Positions 45,816-57,814 of a DNA stretch of 64,000 nt are shown piece after piece. Source of the DNA: Bemisia tabaci (taxonomy: Eukaryota > Arthropoda > Insecta > Hemiptera > Aleyrodidae); contig NC_092793.1 in assembly GCF_918797505.1 (NCBI RefSeq), forward strand, positions 66,025,660 to 66,089,659, written 5' to 3'. Both the position numbers and the translations under genes were made by a program. A model generated the notes under the pieces. That model was not told where the DNA came from and made no database searches. It worked only from the letters and a program-made list of their open reading frames with translations. Within the stretch, counting starts at the first letter, position 1. Each line of letters opens with the position of its first letter.

Positions 45816-46364
45816 ATTTGTGTGCCTCACTGCGTACTGGTTGGCATTATATATCCACAAGGTTATAAACTCGGTGCTTCACCGTGTGGTCCAGGTTGCG
45901 CACATCATGCCGTAGTTTGCGATTGTGCTTCGAGATTCCAAGATGGAAACACGTATCCATCACCACAAAGTGGCTTTGGGATTAATTTCCGCTATGTCAT
46001 CGTTCCCGGTCGAAATTCAGCTAGTCGTAAGTTGAACACTTGACAATTACCGGGACATCTATTGCGGAACCTCGCCTACCGGGAAAAGGGATGGAGGGAA
46101 CGATGATAAGGGAGTTAATTCCGTGCTTTGAGTGAGGGATCCCCGAAATCCCGATTGAGATTCCCGGAAACGTAAGCTCACACCTCCCGGATTGTACTCG
46201 TAAATCTGCGGAGTGTTCAGCTCGCGGTCGAACGGGTAGAGCTTCAGGACGACGCACAGGGACAGATAATTTGGGCGGATTTAACCAGAATCAACCTAAC
46301 TACATTTCACGTTGCCTGATTGCCTTTCAAATGTAATTTTTTCAGAGAGATCTGGAAGCGACAT
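45816..46364. other. Spacer, no gene seen
   Basis: The 73-codon frame at 45822-46043 has no recognisable similarity and no splice context. Confidence 0.4.
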
Positions 46365-46645
46365 CAGGGTGTCTACAAGTCCGGAAATAGTACTGATTTT
46401 ATAAGGGCGGTCCGGAAGTACTGAAAAAGTGCGGAAATTCCGCAAAAAGCTCCGAAATTTTTTGAATTTTTTGTCATTTTTGTCGTAATTTCATATTTTT
46501 GAAATTTTTCGTATCTCGTCAAATGGAGGTACTGAAAAAGTACGGAATTTTTCTGTTGGAGGAGGGTACTGAATTTCTTGAGAATGCACCGAAAAAGTAC
46601 TGTACAGTGCTTATTTTTGACCAGTCTGTTTTAGTAGACACCCTG
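46365..46645. mobile_element. CAGGGTGTCTAC MITE, copy 1
   Basis: The ends CAGGGTGTCTAC and GTAGACACCCTG are perfect 12-bp inverted repeats. Flanks GACAT and GACAC agree at 4 of 5. The interior repeatedly contains AGTACTGAAAAAGT-like words and GGTCCGGAAGTACTG. Related copies are at 57815, 58460 and 61921. hAT-like ends with an apparent 5-bp duplication suggest a hAT5-type group. It is non-coding. Confidence 0.85.
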
Positions 46646-47209
46646 GACACAACGCCTTGAAGTTATCTGTAAATTTTCCCAAAATTATTTAAAATATACT
46701 CAACATAATTACAAATCATAATGTTGCTTTAATTTCGGTTCAAAAAATAACCTTCAGGAGGAAGTTAGGCAACGTCTGATGTTGTTCGGCCAATTTTGCG
46801 TAAATTCCTCATTTTATCAAGTTGGTTTCCGCACACGGGGACACCGGTGACAATACAGCGATGTTATCGAGACCGAACCATATTTGTATTCTTAAAATTA
46901 CCTTAAAAGTGACACCATGTAACCACGACCAGGAAAGTCGGCGGGACCTGGAATTCACCTGGATCATCTCAAGATCGAATATTTCTCTTCTCCGTACATA
47001 GTAAATTTTACTTATTCAAAACAATCACCCAGAAGACCTAGTCATAGGTATCGAAAGTTTTCCAGCGTTACTTGCAAATGCGTGATAAACTTTTCTCGCT
47101 TTTAAAAGTTCAAACTTTTGAATTTTGCCCACTTAAATGAAATCGAGCCTTCAAGTCACTTCAGTGTATGTTGCGCAATGATACAATTTTCTCCGATTGC
47201 TGTGTCTAT
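46646..47209. other. Spacer, no gene seen
   Basis: AT-rich; nothing recognised apart from a short word GGCAACGTCTGATGTTGTTCGG. Confidence 0.4.
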
Positions 47210-47610
47210 GAAGCGCCGTATAGCTCCAGAGAAGGAAGGAAACTTGTAAGGAAGAAGCGGTTTATGCACGGTGCGCTTGTGTGTTTCGAGAGCTACACAG
47301 GGTGCGCTTGTGTGTTTCGAGAGCTGCACACGGTGCGCTTGTGTGTTTCGTATAAAGCGCCATACAGCTCCAGAGTAGGAAGGAAACTTGTAAGGAAGAA
47401 GCGGTCTATGCACGGTGCGCTTGTGTGTTTCGAGAGCTACACAGGGAGCGCTTGTGTGTTTCGGGAGCTATACACGGTGCGCTTGTGTGTTTCAAGAGCT
47501 ACACACGGTGCGCTTGTATATTTCGAGAGATACACACGGTGCGCTTGTGTGTTTCAAGAGATACACACGGTGCGCTTGTGTGTTTCGAGAGATACACACG
47601 GTCGAATTAT
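47210..47610. repeat. 31-bp minisatellite with a 145-bp higher-order duplication
   Basis: The core GGTGCGCTTGTGTGTTTCGA plus GAGCTACACAC repeats at 31-bp spacing (47270, 47301, 47332, then from about 47416 to 47600 in six more units). A unique block AAGCGCC...GCTCCAGAG...GGAAGGAAACTTGTAAGGAA occurs at 47211 and again at 47355, so block plus repeats was duplicated. Long open frames across it (for example 47168-47638) are a by-product of the repeat. Because 31 is not a multiple of three, successive units are read in different frames. Confidence 0.93.
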
Positions 47611-48654
47611 TCGTTGTAACTTAGACGGAGGAACGTAACTCCATTCCAAGTTTTCAAAATTGACGTGAGCTAATAATTTTTTCCGAGAATGGCTCCTTTC
47701 CACCATGTTGCTGATTTTTGCGAAGAAGCAGAGAGAAAAAAAATTCTTAAAATTTTCGATTGGAACCTCTCAGCAGTTACCTAGTTAGAACACGATTAGA
47801 GCATATTGCGGTTATTAAGGCTCTTCCGTCTGCGAGACGACGTATTCTGACACACCCTGTAGCCCGCAATACCCGCTCATGTTCACGGCGGTTTCGCATT
47901 CGTCGTCGGGCGGTATTTATTTTAATAAATCGGATTATTCGCTTTCGTAATTAGCAGTCGTTTTGTCTGCCTCGGCGGCGGCCCCGCTCCCGCTGCGAGC
48001 GAGTCGGGTGAAACGCGGTCGGGCGCTGCCAACCTCCCCGCCGAAAATCCCCGCGGTCCTCCGCCCGTTGCCGTTGCGTTGGCAGCCGTGGCTTCACTGT
48101 CCCCGGTTTGAATACTCTAATTAGGCACGGTGGGTGGGATGCGGTCGTTGACGAGGCTGCCGATACCGAAAAACCCGCTCCATCTCCATTTATTGTTCTA
48201 GGGAATCCGCGTTTGCGGGGGCGGCAACGCTGCTGGCGAATTTCAGCCGTCCCCTGTCCGCGGCCGTGTCACAATGTCACAATGCTCATCCCAGGATTCA
48301 CCGCTCTGTCCTCGGGCAATGTTCCATTTGTTTCGGTCGCCGCCAATTCTGCCCTGTCGTGTTTTTGTGTGTTCTCGACGGACAGGCTACTGCTACTGTA
48401 GTATATCTGCAATAGCGTAGCCACAACTTTGGGGGGGGGGGGTGGTACGACGGTCTTCAGTCAAAAATTTCTCATGAAGTGGTCTAAAGATATAAGATGG
48501 GACATTCGCCACAGGGATTTGTGATTTTACGTTACTTATCCGGAATCCAGGAAATGCTATTTCACGTACCCTCTTAGATACGAGCTTAATCCTTTTTTTT
48601 GGTTTTTTTGTTTTGTTTTTTCAGTGTAAGTTCATAGGTACTCATTTTTCTTTG
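47611..48654. other. Spacer with a GC-rich block and a G11 run
   Basis: 47960-48090 is GC- and CpG-rich. A G run lies at about 48431-48441. An end word of the GAAAGAACGTAACT family (GAACGTAACTCCATTCC) is at about 47631. No gene was recognised. Confidence 0.45.
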
Positions 48655-49045
48655 GCATATCTACGTCTATTAGAGTGCGGACATGTCTGTGATTTGGAAG
48701 TTAAGTCATTGAGCTTCTATGACCCAAAAAGGTAGCCAACCTATAAACTTCAATCATCCAGAATGATTTATAATCACAATTTTTACGACCCTTCGTCAGG
48801 AACGCACGCATTTGGCTTAGTTTTCCCAAGTTTTCTTCGTTTTTGTGGAAGGATACTCCACACAGTTCATTATGAACAGTTCAGAATTACAGTTCATTTT
48901 TGAACTTTCTTGGCTATCTTAGTTTGATGGTTGGCAGCGCAATTTTCCTGGTGTTTTCATTTTAGACGATTGGCTGCCCTTTTGGGCCCTAAAAGCTCCA
49001 TATTTCGACATGTCCGTACTTTCCCCGTATGGGTCTCTACGTCTA
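48655..49045. mobile_element. Diverged foldback element containing CGACATGTCCGTAC arms
   Basis: The left arm (48658-48745: ACGTCTATTAGAGTGCGGAC, CATGTC, ATGACCCAAAAAGGTAGCCA) is imperfectly inverted in the right arm (48950-49040: TGGCTGCCCTTTTGGGCCCT, CGACATGTCCGTAC, GTCTCTACGTCTATTTAG). The right-arm words also occur at 55612-55675. Boundaries are approximate. Confidence 0.5.
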
Positions 49046-50975
49046 TTTAGGTGTGTAATCACGCGAACATATTTCCTTCGACTAAAATTTGGCAACAGGG
49101 TTTCTAGGAGGGAATCCGGAGAAGAATCCCCCTGCTCGAGATTAGTCCATTCACCCTCCGAGCACACCTGTAATTAAATTTTTTCGCGGCGCAGCGAGCC
49201 CCTCCGCTGAAAGGTGAGAACGATAAAACTTAATGCTCAATCAGGCGGAACAGGGGACTGTGACGTAGCTAGAGGGGGGCCGGTGGGTTGTGGGGGGGGG
49301 GGGGGGGTTCTGAGGCCTCTTTCCTGTCGGTCAAGACCGGGAGTCGCTGGCGCTTTCTCTCGCTCGATTCCCGAGCCCTGGTCGGACCTCGGCGTGGTCC
49401 AAGGGGAGGGGGGAGGGGCGTTGGCCGAAAGGATTTTGCGACACCAGAAGTGAATTTTACCCAGCCTTTGGAGGCTCTGTCCGGTTCTGTCTTGTCCATC
49501 AGGCCGTCTAACCGGTGAAACCCATGATCTGTCATGGATGGTATGGAATCTTTTTTTCAGAAACATAGTTTGAGGTGGAAAGTCGATCCAAAATAACCCA
49601 TCAGGTTAGAACTTGGCGTTTTAAAACCATGGATCTGGAATGAAGATGAAGGAACCAAGTCTCCGATAGAATCAGTTCCAAATGGAACTGTAGGAAGTAA
49701 ACCAATATTTGTAAATTTGAGTCCGGGGCAGAGTTGAGTTAATCAGTTGCATATTTTCTCCTGTCAAAAATTCTCCGTCGAGAAAAAAATATCTTGAATG
49801 TAAAAATTTCACTCACTTGGAGGAGTAAAACTTAAAGTCTATTGTTCTCAATTGTTAATTCGATTTTTATGCAATACGGGGTGCAAATTTCGGGCTAAAC
49901 ACTGAGATCCTTTTGCCAGTAGACGATCAGGGTCACCTATAAAAAGTTTACCCGAAAAAATCTATTTGAAATACTGCAATGGCTGCTTAGGAATTTATGT
50001 TTGTTCAAATGAGGTCCCTTGGAAAAAGTTTGTTTCGTTCTACGAATGCAACTGAAACTGTCTCGGTCCAGTAGAAAGAGAGATTATCAACGCAGCACCC
50101 GAGGATCCCTCTTGGCTCTGCATGCCGTGTGCATAGTGCATGGCTGATGGAGAGCCGTTGAGTGTTTGCGCTGAAATGCCACGAATCACTTAAAAGTAGG
50201 TTTCCAGCTCACCGTCAGCGGTTCGAGCGTTGTTTTAAGTGCTGTTTTCAAGGTTGCGCTTTTTGCTTCATTCGTCGCAAGTCGAGCCGTGAAAAAATGT
50301 AATGTATATCACGACTCGTGATACTGAGAACACCGACTTGATTCTTCTTTTTTACTCCATTTTTTTCAAAGTAGCTGTAAAATTTATGCAGATTGATCTT
50401 AAATATAGGTCCACTCAAATAATCAGTTGTAAAGAGTTTGAGGTTTCTTGTAATAAAAAAATACTGACTACTTGGCTCTGAGATCGATTTTGTTGATGAA
50501 ATTTATGCTACTCTATTCTAAAGAGCTAATCAATCTTTACCGGCTCTGATTTTGATCAGCCATGAAAATTACACGTAGTTGTATCTCTCATTCACTAAGT
50601 TTGAAATGTAAATGTTCTCTCTGGTTTTTAGGAGCGTCTCCTTGCCTTTTAAAAACACCTAATTTGAATATACGAAAAATAAAGAAAAAACGGGTAAACT
50701 CGTATTTGATACAGGAGATTTCTCTTGAGATCAAAGAAATTTCACTCTAGAGAAAAAAAAGGAGATTGGTTTACCCGATGATTTTTTTTCCGAAATTATA
50801 AGAAAATTTTTACTATCTTTCTCAGTGGAACAGGGCGTTTTTGAGGTAGAAATCTGGCTTTTCCAAATATTTTCTGCGACCTTTGCGTGATAAATAAGTG
50901 TCGATGAAATTCTCTAATGAGAGGATGCCAACAAACAATAGACCATATCTATAAACTCTGTTATTTTTTCTCGTG
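49046..50975. other. Non-coding DNA with a G-rich run
   Basis: A long G run at about 49292-49307 lies within a GC-rich block at 49240-49440 that is open on both strands without similarity. The remainder is AT-rich with nothing recognised. Confidence 0.45.
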
Positions 50976-51207
50976 CACTGGACGAAAAACACATAGGATC
51001 TAGACTCCAGACTCTTGAAAACATTGACAAGAAAAAATACTCTTGATTCCATCGGATTTTTGCTTGAATCTAAACGAAATCCGCTTAAATTAAGAGGCTT
51101 GGCTCTTGATTTAAGCTAGATTCTGATTGAATCAAGAGTACTTTTTCTCGTCGATGTTTTTAAGAGTCTGGACTCTAATCCAATGTATTCCCCCCCCCCC
51201 CCCCAGT
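50976..51207. mobile_element. CACTGG foldback MITE with GTG duplication
   Basis: GTG lies on both sides (50973-50975 and 51208-51210); symmetric ends would give a 2-bp TG duplication. Arms GACTCCAGACTCTTGAAAAC and AGAGTCTGGACTCTAATCCA and the loop word GAAATCCGCTTAAATTAAGA are well preserved. The A-rich terminus is replaced at the right by a C15 run (51190-51204) just before AGT. Confidence 0.9.
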
Positions 51208-52771
51208 GTGTGTCATTTCTGATTAAAACAGATTGATTTGAAATTCCGATCGGGGAGTTTCAAGAAGTTCCTCAACGTTGATCCGTTTTCAAATGAAATC
51301 ATCTCGACAATAAGTGCCCGGTACCGCCACAATAGTCATATGAAAACCATCTCAAGGAATTCTTTGGTGTCTGGAACAGTAGGTATTGGTAGTTTCCATG
51401 ACTTTACTCGATGTAAAAGTTGGTTCCTCTCCTTTCACCGTGGACCGCAGTTGGTTGGGAGCCTCTCCCGAGTCCTGGCTCTAGGTCACGCTTTGCGGAG
51501 CGTGAGTCTCAAGGATGTAGCAAGGATGTGCACGCTCAGTGACGCAAAAACGCGAGCCGCGCGGAGGCGCGGGCGAGCGGGGGTGGGGAGATCCACTTTG
51601 AGGTGAGCCTCTGGGGCAACGTTGCCGCTTGTAGCAAAACTCCGCTCATTTCCCCGTGAAAGAAACGCACTTTTATCGGAGGGGCGGCAACGTCACTACC
51701 GAGCGGAACTTGCAGAGTTGCGATCTCGTGCTGAGGATCCGAAGTTGTCGTGGTCGCCGTCCGTTTGGCAATGGAGGAGAAGACGGAGGTCTGGGGCAGA
51801 CGTTGGCGCCATCCGCTTCGGTGTCGCTCGTCCGACGTTGGGAGAAAACAGCATCGGGTCCGGGCATGGAGCAATTAGGAGAAAGCTCTCCTAACAACTT
51901 TTCATTACACTCGCTCGCCATTTTTATATTTTAATCATATCCCGCCCTCGCCCCCCCCCCCTCTTCACCGCTCCTTGCGCCGCGGTCAAGACCGACTCGG
52001 TTGTCCGACACCCAGACTGAGGTCCTCCGTTTCAGCTTCGTTTACTCCCACCCATATTGCACGTCAGATTCGTGGCTTAACTGGCAACATTGAATCCCGC
52101 CTTTTTAAACGCACGTTAAAAAATCTATAGCGATCGAATAACTTAGGTCTTTTTAACGTAAATACACGCGAGTTATATTTTGGCTATCTTACGTTTGTAA
52201 GAATCGGGTTTCCATCGATGGAATATCGATTCAAGCTCACTATCAACCCTCTGTGACAACTATTTTTAAAAGATGAAGTAATTATCTTCCGATGGACCTC
52301 TCGTTCGAACCGCATCACGCCACCTCGTTTCCAAAGCTTGAATCATGTGAGGTAAAAATAGAAGTCAAACGCCCCAATAGAGCGTGAGTATAAACTCAGG
52401 ACTTTTAACTGACGTATAGACATAGAACAATGCCATAATTTAGAAAGACGCATTTCTGTCAGTCAAAACTTTTCTGAAAGATTGAAACCTCCAGCAGGCC
52501 ATTTAAAGCAGAAGAGTCGGAGTATGAGAAAAACTTGCTAATTTTTTATTATCAACATTATCTAGAAGGTAGTGAGCCCATGCAGGCTATGAAATTATTG
52601 CATGTACTGTAGTCCGTTCCTCGCCATAATAGTCTCCTCTCAACAAATTGGCTCGAACTAAGTAAGGCGTTTTAAAAGTTTCTTGCTCTCTCGTTTGATT
52701 AGCACAAAAAAAGTTTAAAAGCTGAGTCATTCTAAGTCCATTGCCGACATATCACGCACATTCCTCACAGA

Positions 52772-52840
<69 letters not shown>

Positions 52841-54238
52841 CCGAGAAAGTTTCATTTTTCTTCATGACGCTTACCGGTCCTGCATTTTAACTAGACTGAC
52901 AATTCACGGAATTTTCAAAGCGCTGAGTTCCCCGAGAATGTTATGAAAAAAAAAACAGATCATCCAAATTTTTGTTGAATATTTCTCCGAATATTCTCGG
53001 TTAAGATTATCTAATTAAATGCCGAAAAACTCTTCAACTTGAGTCATTAAGCGAGAATCATAAAGAAGATTCGCGTGCTATTTGAGGTTGGTTAAAGGAG
53101 TGCCAGAGATTCTGAGCGTACTTCTATGTTGCTTATAGAGCAATTCTAGCCGTTCAACGTTTAGTGGTAATTTACGCACGGAGAAACCACATTTCCATGT
53201 ACTAACTATGTAGTTTTAAAAATCACACAACCCCCTGAGAACTGACGTATCCAAGTGCGTGTCTGTTCGCCGAACTGCACATGTGGGTGGGCTCTTTATA
53301 TTTTAGTTAATTATAGGGAGTGACGGCAACGGTGTTGCAACCACGCTTACTCGTTTGGCATTCGCGAAAAATATTCGCGCGTCCATAAACTATGCGCGCC
53401 CGAAAAACAGCGATAAAATGAGCTTTTAATTCGTTCTTAATTAATACCGCTGGTCGCTCAACAAAGCCCCTCGTTTAATAGACATCCTTACAGGGAGACC
53501 AAACTTTCAGAAAAATACGCAAATTTTATTTAAGATTCGTGTAAAATGCAATAATTCTCAAACTTTTGGTGCTTCAGATTATTCAAGGGTTTTTTTTTTG
53601 GATTTCGGCCATCCCATCTTTTGTTAAGAGTTTTGTACAGCGCAACATTCTGCAACATGATTGACATACCTAAAGCATACAAAGTATTGATGGAAATGAA
53701 AACTTTCAAGCCCGATGGAGCTGAAAGATCCCTAAATTCACAATTTTGGCATTCGAAATGCTATGTCAACATATTTTGTTGGGTACAGTTCAATTTCCTC
53801 ATTTTTATTACGACTCTCCCCGGTGTGTTTAATTCCGCCCTGTGTACATTGGAATTTCTGATTCCCACGCCCTTAAAAAGCGCTCTTTTGAGGTTTGATT
53901 GATGGCTACCGTACACGAGAGACGATTTTTTGGCAATACTCACACCCCGTGACACTTGGCCCCTAGGACCCTAGATCCAAGATTTTCGGCTGTCTGAATT
54001 CGACGAAACTTCCAAAAACTTGGCACAATGCGCACCGAGATTTCGTCAAGTTCAGCGACAGTACAATAATGCGGCATTCGGAACCAAAAATCTTGGCTCC
54101 AGCGGCCAAATATTGAAATTGATAGGCAAAGCTTCAAACAAAGAAAACAAAAGAAAGATGGAGAGATCCTATCGGTGGAAGCGGGTGGTTGTAATAGACA
54201 AAGAAGGTTGGTAATAGACTAACTAAAGGCAACCCACG
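51208..54238. other. Non-coding DNA with A66; no supported gene
   Basis: A GC-rich island at about 51480-51850 is open on both strands but shows no recognisable protein and no convincing splice sites. A C11 run ends at 51961. The A66 homopolymer is listed separately. Confidence 0.45.
52773..52838. repeat. A66 homopolymer
   Basis: A pure run of 66 A at 52773-52838. The preceding sequence shows no recognisable LINE or SINE body, so a retro-insertion origin is not demonstrated. Confidence 0.95.
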
Positions 54239-54554
54239 CACGGAGAAAAAAACTTCGTGCATGAGACCCGAAGTTGAGGTCGTATGGATCTCCGAAGTTT
54301 TCGGATCACGCAGCCGAAAACTTGAGGTCCAGCAGCCGAAGTTAGGGTCAGACATCTAAAGTACTCGGTATGTACCGAAGGGTTCGGGTCATACATCTGA
54401 AGTACTCCGGTGCATACCGAAGTACTTCAGATGTCTAACCCGAACTTCGGCAGCTGGACCTCATATCAAGTTTTCGGATCCGTGATCCGAAAACAGATCC
54501 ACAAACATGACCTCAACTTCGGGCCCCATGCACGAAGTTTATTTTTTCTCCGTG
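54239..54554. mobile_element. CACGGAG palindromic MITE, copy 2
   Basis: It is bounded by CACGGAGAAAAAAACTTCGTG and its inverse at 54530-54554. Internal AGGTCCAGCAGCCGAAGTT and CGAAGTACTTCAGATGTCT are shared with the 14.25 and 59.6 kb copies. Both flanks are CG rather than TA, possibly a mutated TA duplication. It is non-coding. Confidence 0.85.
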
Positions 54555-55351
54555 CGGGAGACCCTGCTGTAAGTCCGTCATTTTCTCCCTTAGTCTATAA
54601 TAACCACCCTTTCAACCAAAAGGATCGGTCCATACTCCCTATTTGTCTTTCGTTTTGTCTATCGATTTCAATCAGCAGTCCGAAGGTGCTGAATTTTCCC
54701 AAATTTTGGCGAATAATTATTTACCATGTAGGTGTACCGTGAGTCAAACCTCGAAAAATTGCCTTCGGAAGGACTCCGAAACCAATGAATAGAGGATGGA
54801 GTGAGACTCAGAACTCAGCAATCCGCGGAGGCGCAGGGAAGGGTAGTGACCTCGCGATGGGATGCCGAGTTGGGTCGCGGTGCATGGAACATGGAAGACG
54901 ACCTTGAGCAAGGCCACTGCTGGTCGCTCTCATAGCTTTACCCCCTTCCCCCACTCATCCTCTATGCAGGCCGGGCCCATTTCCAATATGCACTTAATAC
55001 CTCCGCCAAGTTGCGTCACCGTATATCGCACCAGGTAATTAAGTTATGATTGAATCCATCCGGAGCTGGACTCCCGGTTTCTTTGATCAGGCTCAGTCGC
55101 CGCGTCGATTCTGCCGAACCTGGATTTAGCGTTATCTGCAACGTGCAACTGTGCGTTACCGGAGAGAGCAGTAACGCTCAAAGTTTCGAAAGAGAGTTTT
55201 CTTCAAAAATCCATTGATATGATTTACAAATGAATTTACCTATTCAGCGGGAGCAGGAAAATTCTGGACATATTAGCAGTAGTTCAGCTGGGAATTCTAA
55301 AAAAAATCTCATACGTTCTGCGCGGCAACTTGATTTCCAACAACTCGTGTG

Positions 55352-55398
<47 letters not shown>

Positions 55399-55647
55399 TT
55401 TTTAGAATTTGAACCACCTGTATTTCCATTAATCAAATTTCATTTCGCAACTAACCGTTTTCGTTTTACCTTTCTCTGTTGCAGGTACGCATATATAGAC
55501 GTATTTATGATCCTATTATCTGACTGAAATCATGAAACGTAAGTTTTTAGTTTTTCTATAGTGCAAAATGGCTAAGTTTGGCAGAAAACCGTCCGTATAT
55601 CGCGTCAGAAGGTTGGCTGTCCTCTTGGGCCCAGGAGCTCCATACTT
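54555..55647. other. Spacer with T37 homopolymer
   Basis: T37 lies at 55356-55392, followed by AC and a shorter T run. An isolated arm AGACGTATTTATGATCC at about 55493 belongs to the hairpin family. No gene was recognised. Confidence 0.45.
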
Positions 55648-56338
55648 CGACATGTCGGCACCTTCTGGCCATATAGTATCACAAGCGCCATGCGACGTTT
55701 CTGAATTACCGCCGCCATTTTAATTTTTACAGAGGAATCGTTCACCAAAGCCGTCCGAAAATTTCATTGAATTTTCTTTGTGTTGCTGATAGAATTTAGT
55801 GAAATTTTCAAACATATTAAACCAACAGTTTCTCTGTCAAAAAATAAACAGGAGGTGGACATTTTGAAACGTCGCATGCAGTGTTCGAAACTCACCTTTG
55901 AGTTTTAGGAGCCATGTGGCGCATCAAGCCCGATTTTTAGGCGCCATTGAAGATTTTTTAGGGGCCAAATTGACTTTTTGTCTACATATTATGGCGCATT
56001 TAGCGAAAAGTTAGACGCAAGATGTTTTTGTAACAGAACTAGTGAGTAGCTGTAACTTGAGGTGAACAAAATCACTAAGAATGCAATCGTGAAGAATAGG
56101 AAAAGCTTTCACTTGTTGTGCTGAAAATTCTGAGTGTTTTCAATTCAAATAGATTTGTTTTTCTTTCTTATGTAACTTCCTATGAAAATCCAGATTTTTA
56201 AGGGCCACGTTGGCGCAGAGCCTTCATTTTTTAGGCGCCATGGCCGAATTTTCAAGCGCATTTGACGCGTTGGCACCTGTGAGTTTCGAACACTGGTCGC
56301 ATGGCGCTTGTAATATTTTGGCCAGAAGTGACGATGTT
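55648..56338. mobile_element. Foldback element interrupted by a hAT insertion
   Basis: The left arm (ACATGTCGGCACCTTCTGGC, CACAAGCGCCATGCGACGTTTC) is inverted at the right (GAAACGTCGCATG, then after the insertion GTCGCATGGCGCTTGTAATA, GGCCAGAAGTG). The right arm is split exactly at the hAT element 55879-56295. Flanking words at 55612-55675 resemble the element at 48655-49045. Confidence 0.75.
55879..56295. mobile_element. hAT element with CAGTGTTCGAAACTCAC ends, perfect 8-bp duplication
   Basis: The 17-bp inverted ends CAGTGTTCGAAACTCAC and GTGAGTTTCGAACACTG are perfect. They are flanked on both sides by GTCGCATG (55871-55878 and 56296-56303), the 8-bp duplication of hAT elements. The interior is AT-rich, repeats TTTTTAGGCGCCAT-type words in both halves, and has no transposase. 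Confidence 0.95.
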
Positions 56339-56831
56339 CGTTCTTTTCTTACATCGGTTCTCTACCTTTACTTACACCGTCCATTTTTTATTCAGATATC
56401 GATACTGTTATCGACTCGATAGTTTTCCCACGTTCCCCGTCCCCACTTCCATCTCGTTCACTTTCCCGCAAGCTGTCCCTCCGTCCGTTTCTCCTCTTTC
56501 CCGGGCGGCGTCTCGCTTTCTCGTCGGCGGCGCACAGAAATCGGGAAAACGGGCCAAAAAACAAGTAAACACCACCGACGGCGACGCGGCGATGAGCAGC
56601 CGATTCGATGCTACATTGCTCCTCGACATCCGGTACAGCTGGATTCCCTCCTTCGTACCCGCTTGCTGCCCTCCTAATCCAAAACCGCGCATCTGCTCCG
56701 AGTTTCCAATACACTTGAGAGGTTCTTATTCCTGTCTCGCACCGCTTGCGCTTCTCGCTGCCCGTGTTTAATTTCCCTCGGCTCGCAACTCGGATAATTG
56801 CCCGTGCCCGCACGCCGACCGTGCTCTTGCT
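56339..56831. other. GC-rich spacer, no supported gene
   Basis: Frames at 56301-56771 (plus) and 56388-56942 (minus) overlap on opposite strands. Neither has recognisable similarity. Confidence 0.4.
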
Positions 56832-57087
56832 CCTCTCGTGCTCCGGAAAAACGCCGTAAGTACCATCCAACATTGCCAATTCTATTTTGATAACATGCAA
56901 ATCGAACGGGGAAATGCGAATGTTTTTCCTCGACTTTTCCACGGAATTGTAATCACGTTAAACTACTGTGCCTGCCCGACGAATTCAAGACGAAATTACC
57001 CGAGAGTATTTTTTAATATTATTATTTATTTGAGGGAATTTTGGCAACATTGGCATCCTCGTGTGAAGGTTTTCTTTAGCTCGGCAG
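56832..57087. mobile_element. MITE, GCTAAGGAAAAACGCC family (degenerate copy)
   Basis: The left end GTGCTCCGGAAAAACGCCGT and right end GGTTTTCTTTAGCTCGGCAG are inverted and line up with the family ends. The subterminal TTTTGGCAACATTGG is a diverged version of the conserved right arm. A further lone left end (ATAACGTCGTATGAACATC) lies at about 60456. Confidence 0.6.
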
Positions 57088-57814
57088 TGTTGGAGAGCGA
57101 CCGTACGAACATGAATGCATTGTTACGTCGTTACGTAGGCCGAATTCCGCCGCACGGATCGGCGTATGTTACGCAGTAGCTGTGGCTAATATCTGAGAAA
57201 AGTAGCGGTCCTGCTTCCGATACGCCTTGATGAAGAGTGCGGGGAAACTTTGCTGGAAAGGAGCGGAATTTGGTAATCTTATTTCGTCAGAATTTATAGG
57301 TCAATTTGTCTTGACAAAAAGGCTCTCCAAGTCGAAAGTCTGTTTTTCTGAGACCTTGTCTCCACGCAATGTTTCATGGGGCGTATCCTAGGAAAAAATC
57401 TCACGTGCAAAGTTGGGAAGAATATTGAGTTAATTAATACTTATCAAAGCATCAAGTAGAGTCCTTTACGAGTACTCATGATTCAGAGAGAAGAAGAAAT
57501 TGTGTGTATCCAGGAAAAATCCTAGGAGTTTAATACCTGACAAATCCCATGAAACGTCCAGTGGAGACAAGGGCTGATCATCCTCCATTCAAATATTTCA
57601 TTTTTCTTAGCTCTTTTTAATCTATTTTATCACTGACCTCACTTGAGAAAGTCCCCATTAGAGAAAATAAACCACACGACTTAACATTGAATAAAACAGG
57701 CCGAGAGAGAACGAAGCACTTATTCATTGTGAATAAGGCGCGGCCAAGCAACTGAACTGACTGCGTAGCGAAGCTTAGAGTATTTAATGGAAATGAAGGC
57801 GCTCAAATTTGAAG
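57088..57814. other. Spacer, no gene seen
   Basis: Nothing recognised. Confidence 0.4.

Noticed and set aside
47168..47638. 156-codon Cys/Arg-rich repetitive protein
   Set aside because: The frame is generated by the 31-bp minisatellite; successive repeats are read in different frames and similar frames exist in parallel.
51536..51934. Overlapping GC-rich frames as a host exon
   Set aside because: Open on both strands, no recognisable domain and no convincing acceptor/donor pair.
56301..56942. 156-codon plus-strand and 184-codon minus-strand frames as a gene
   Set aside because: They overlap on opposite strands in a GC-rich patch, with no similarity and no splice sites.
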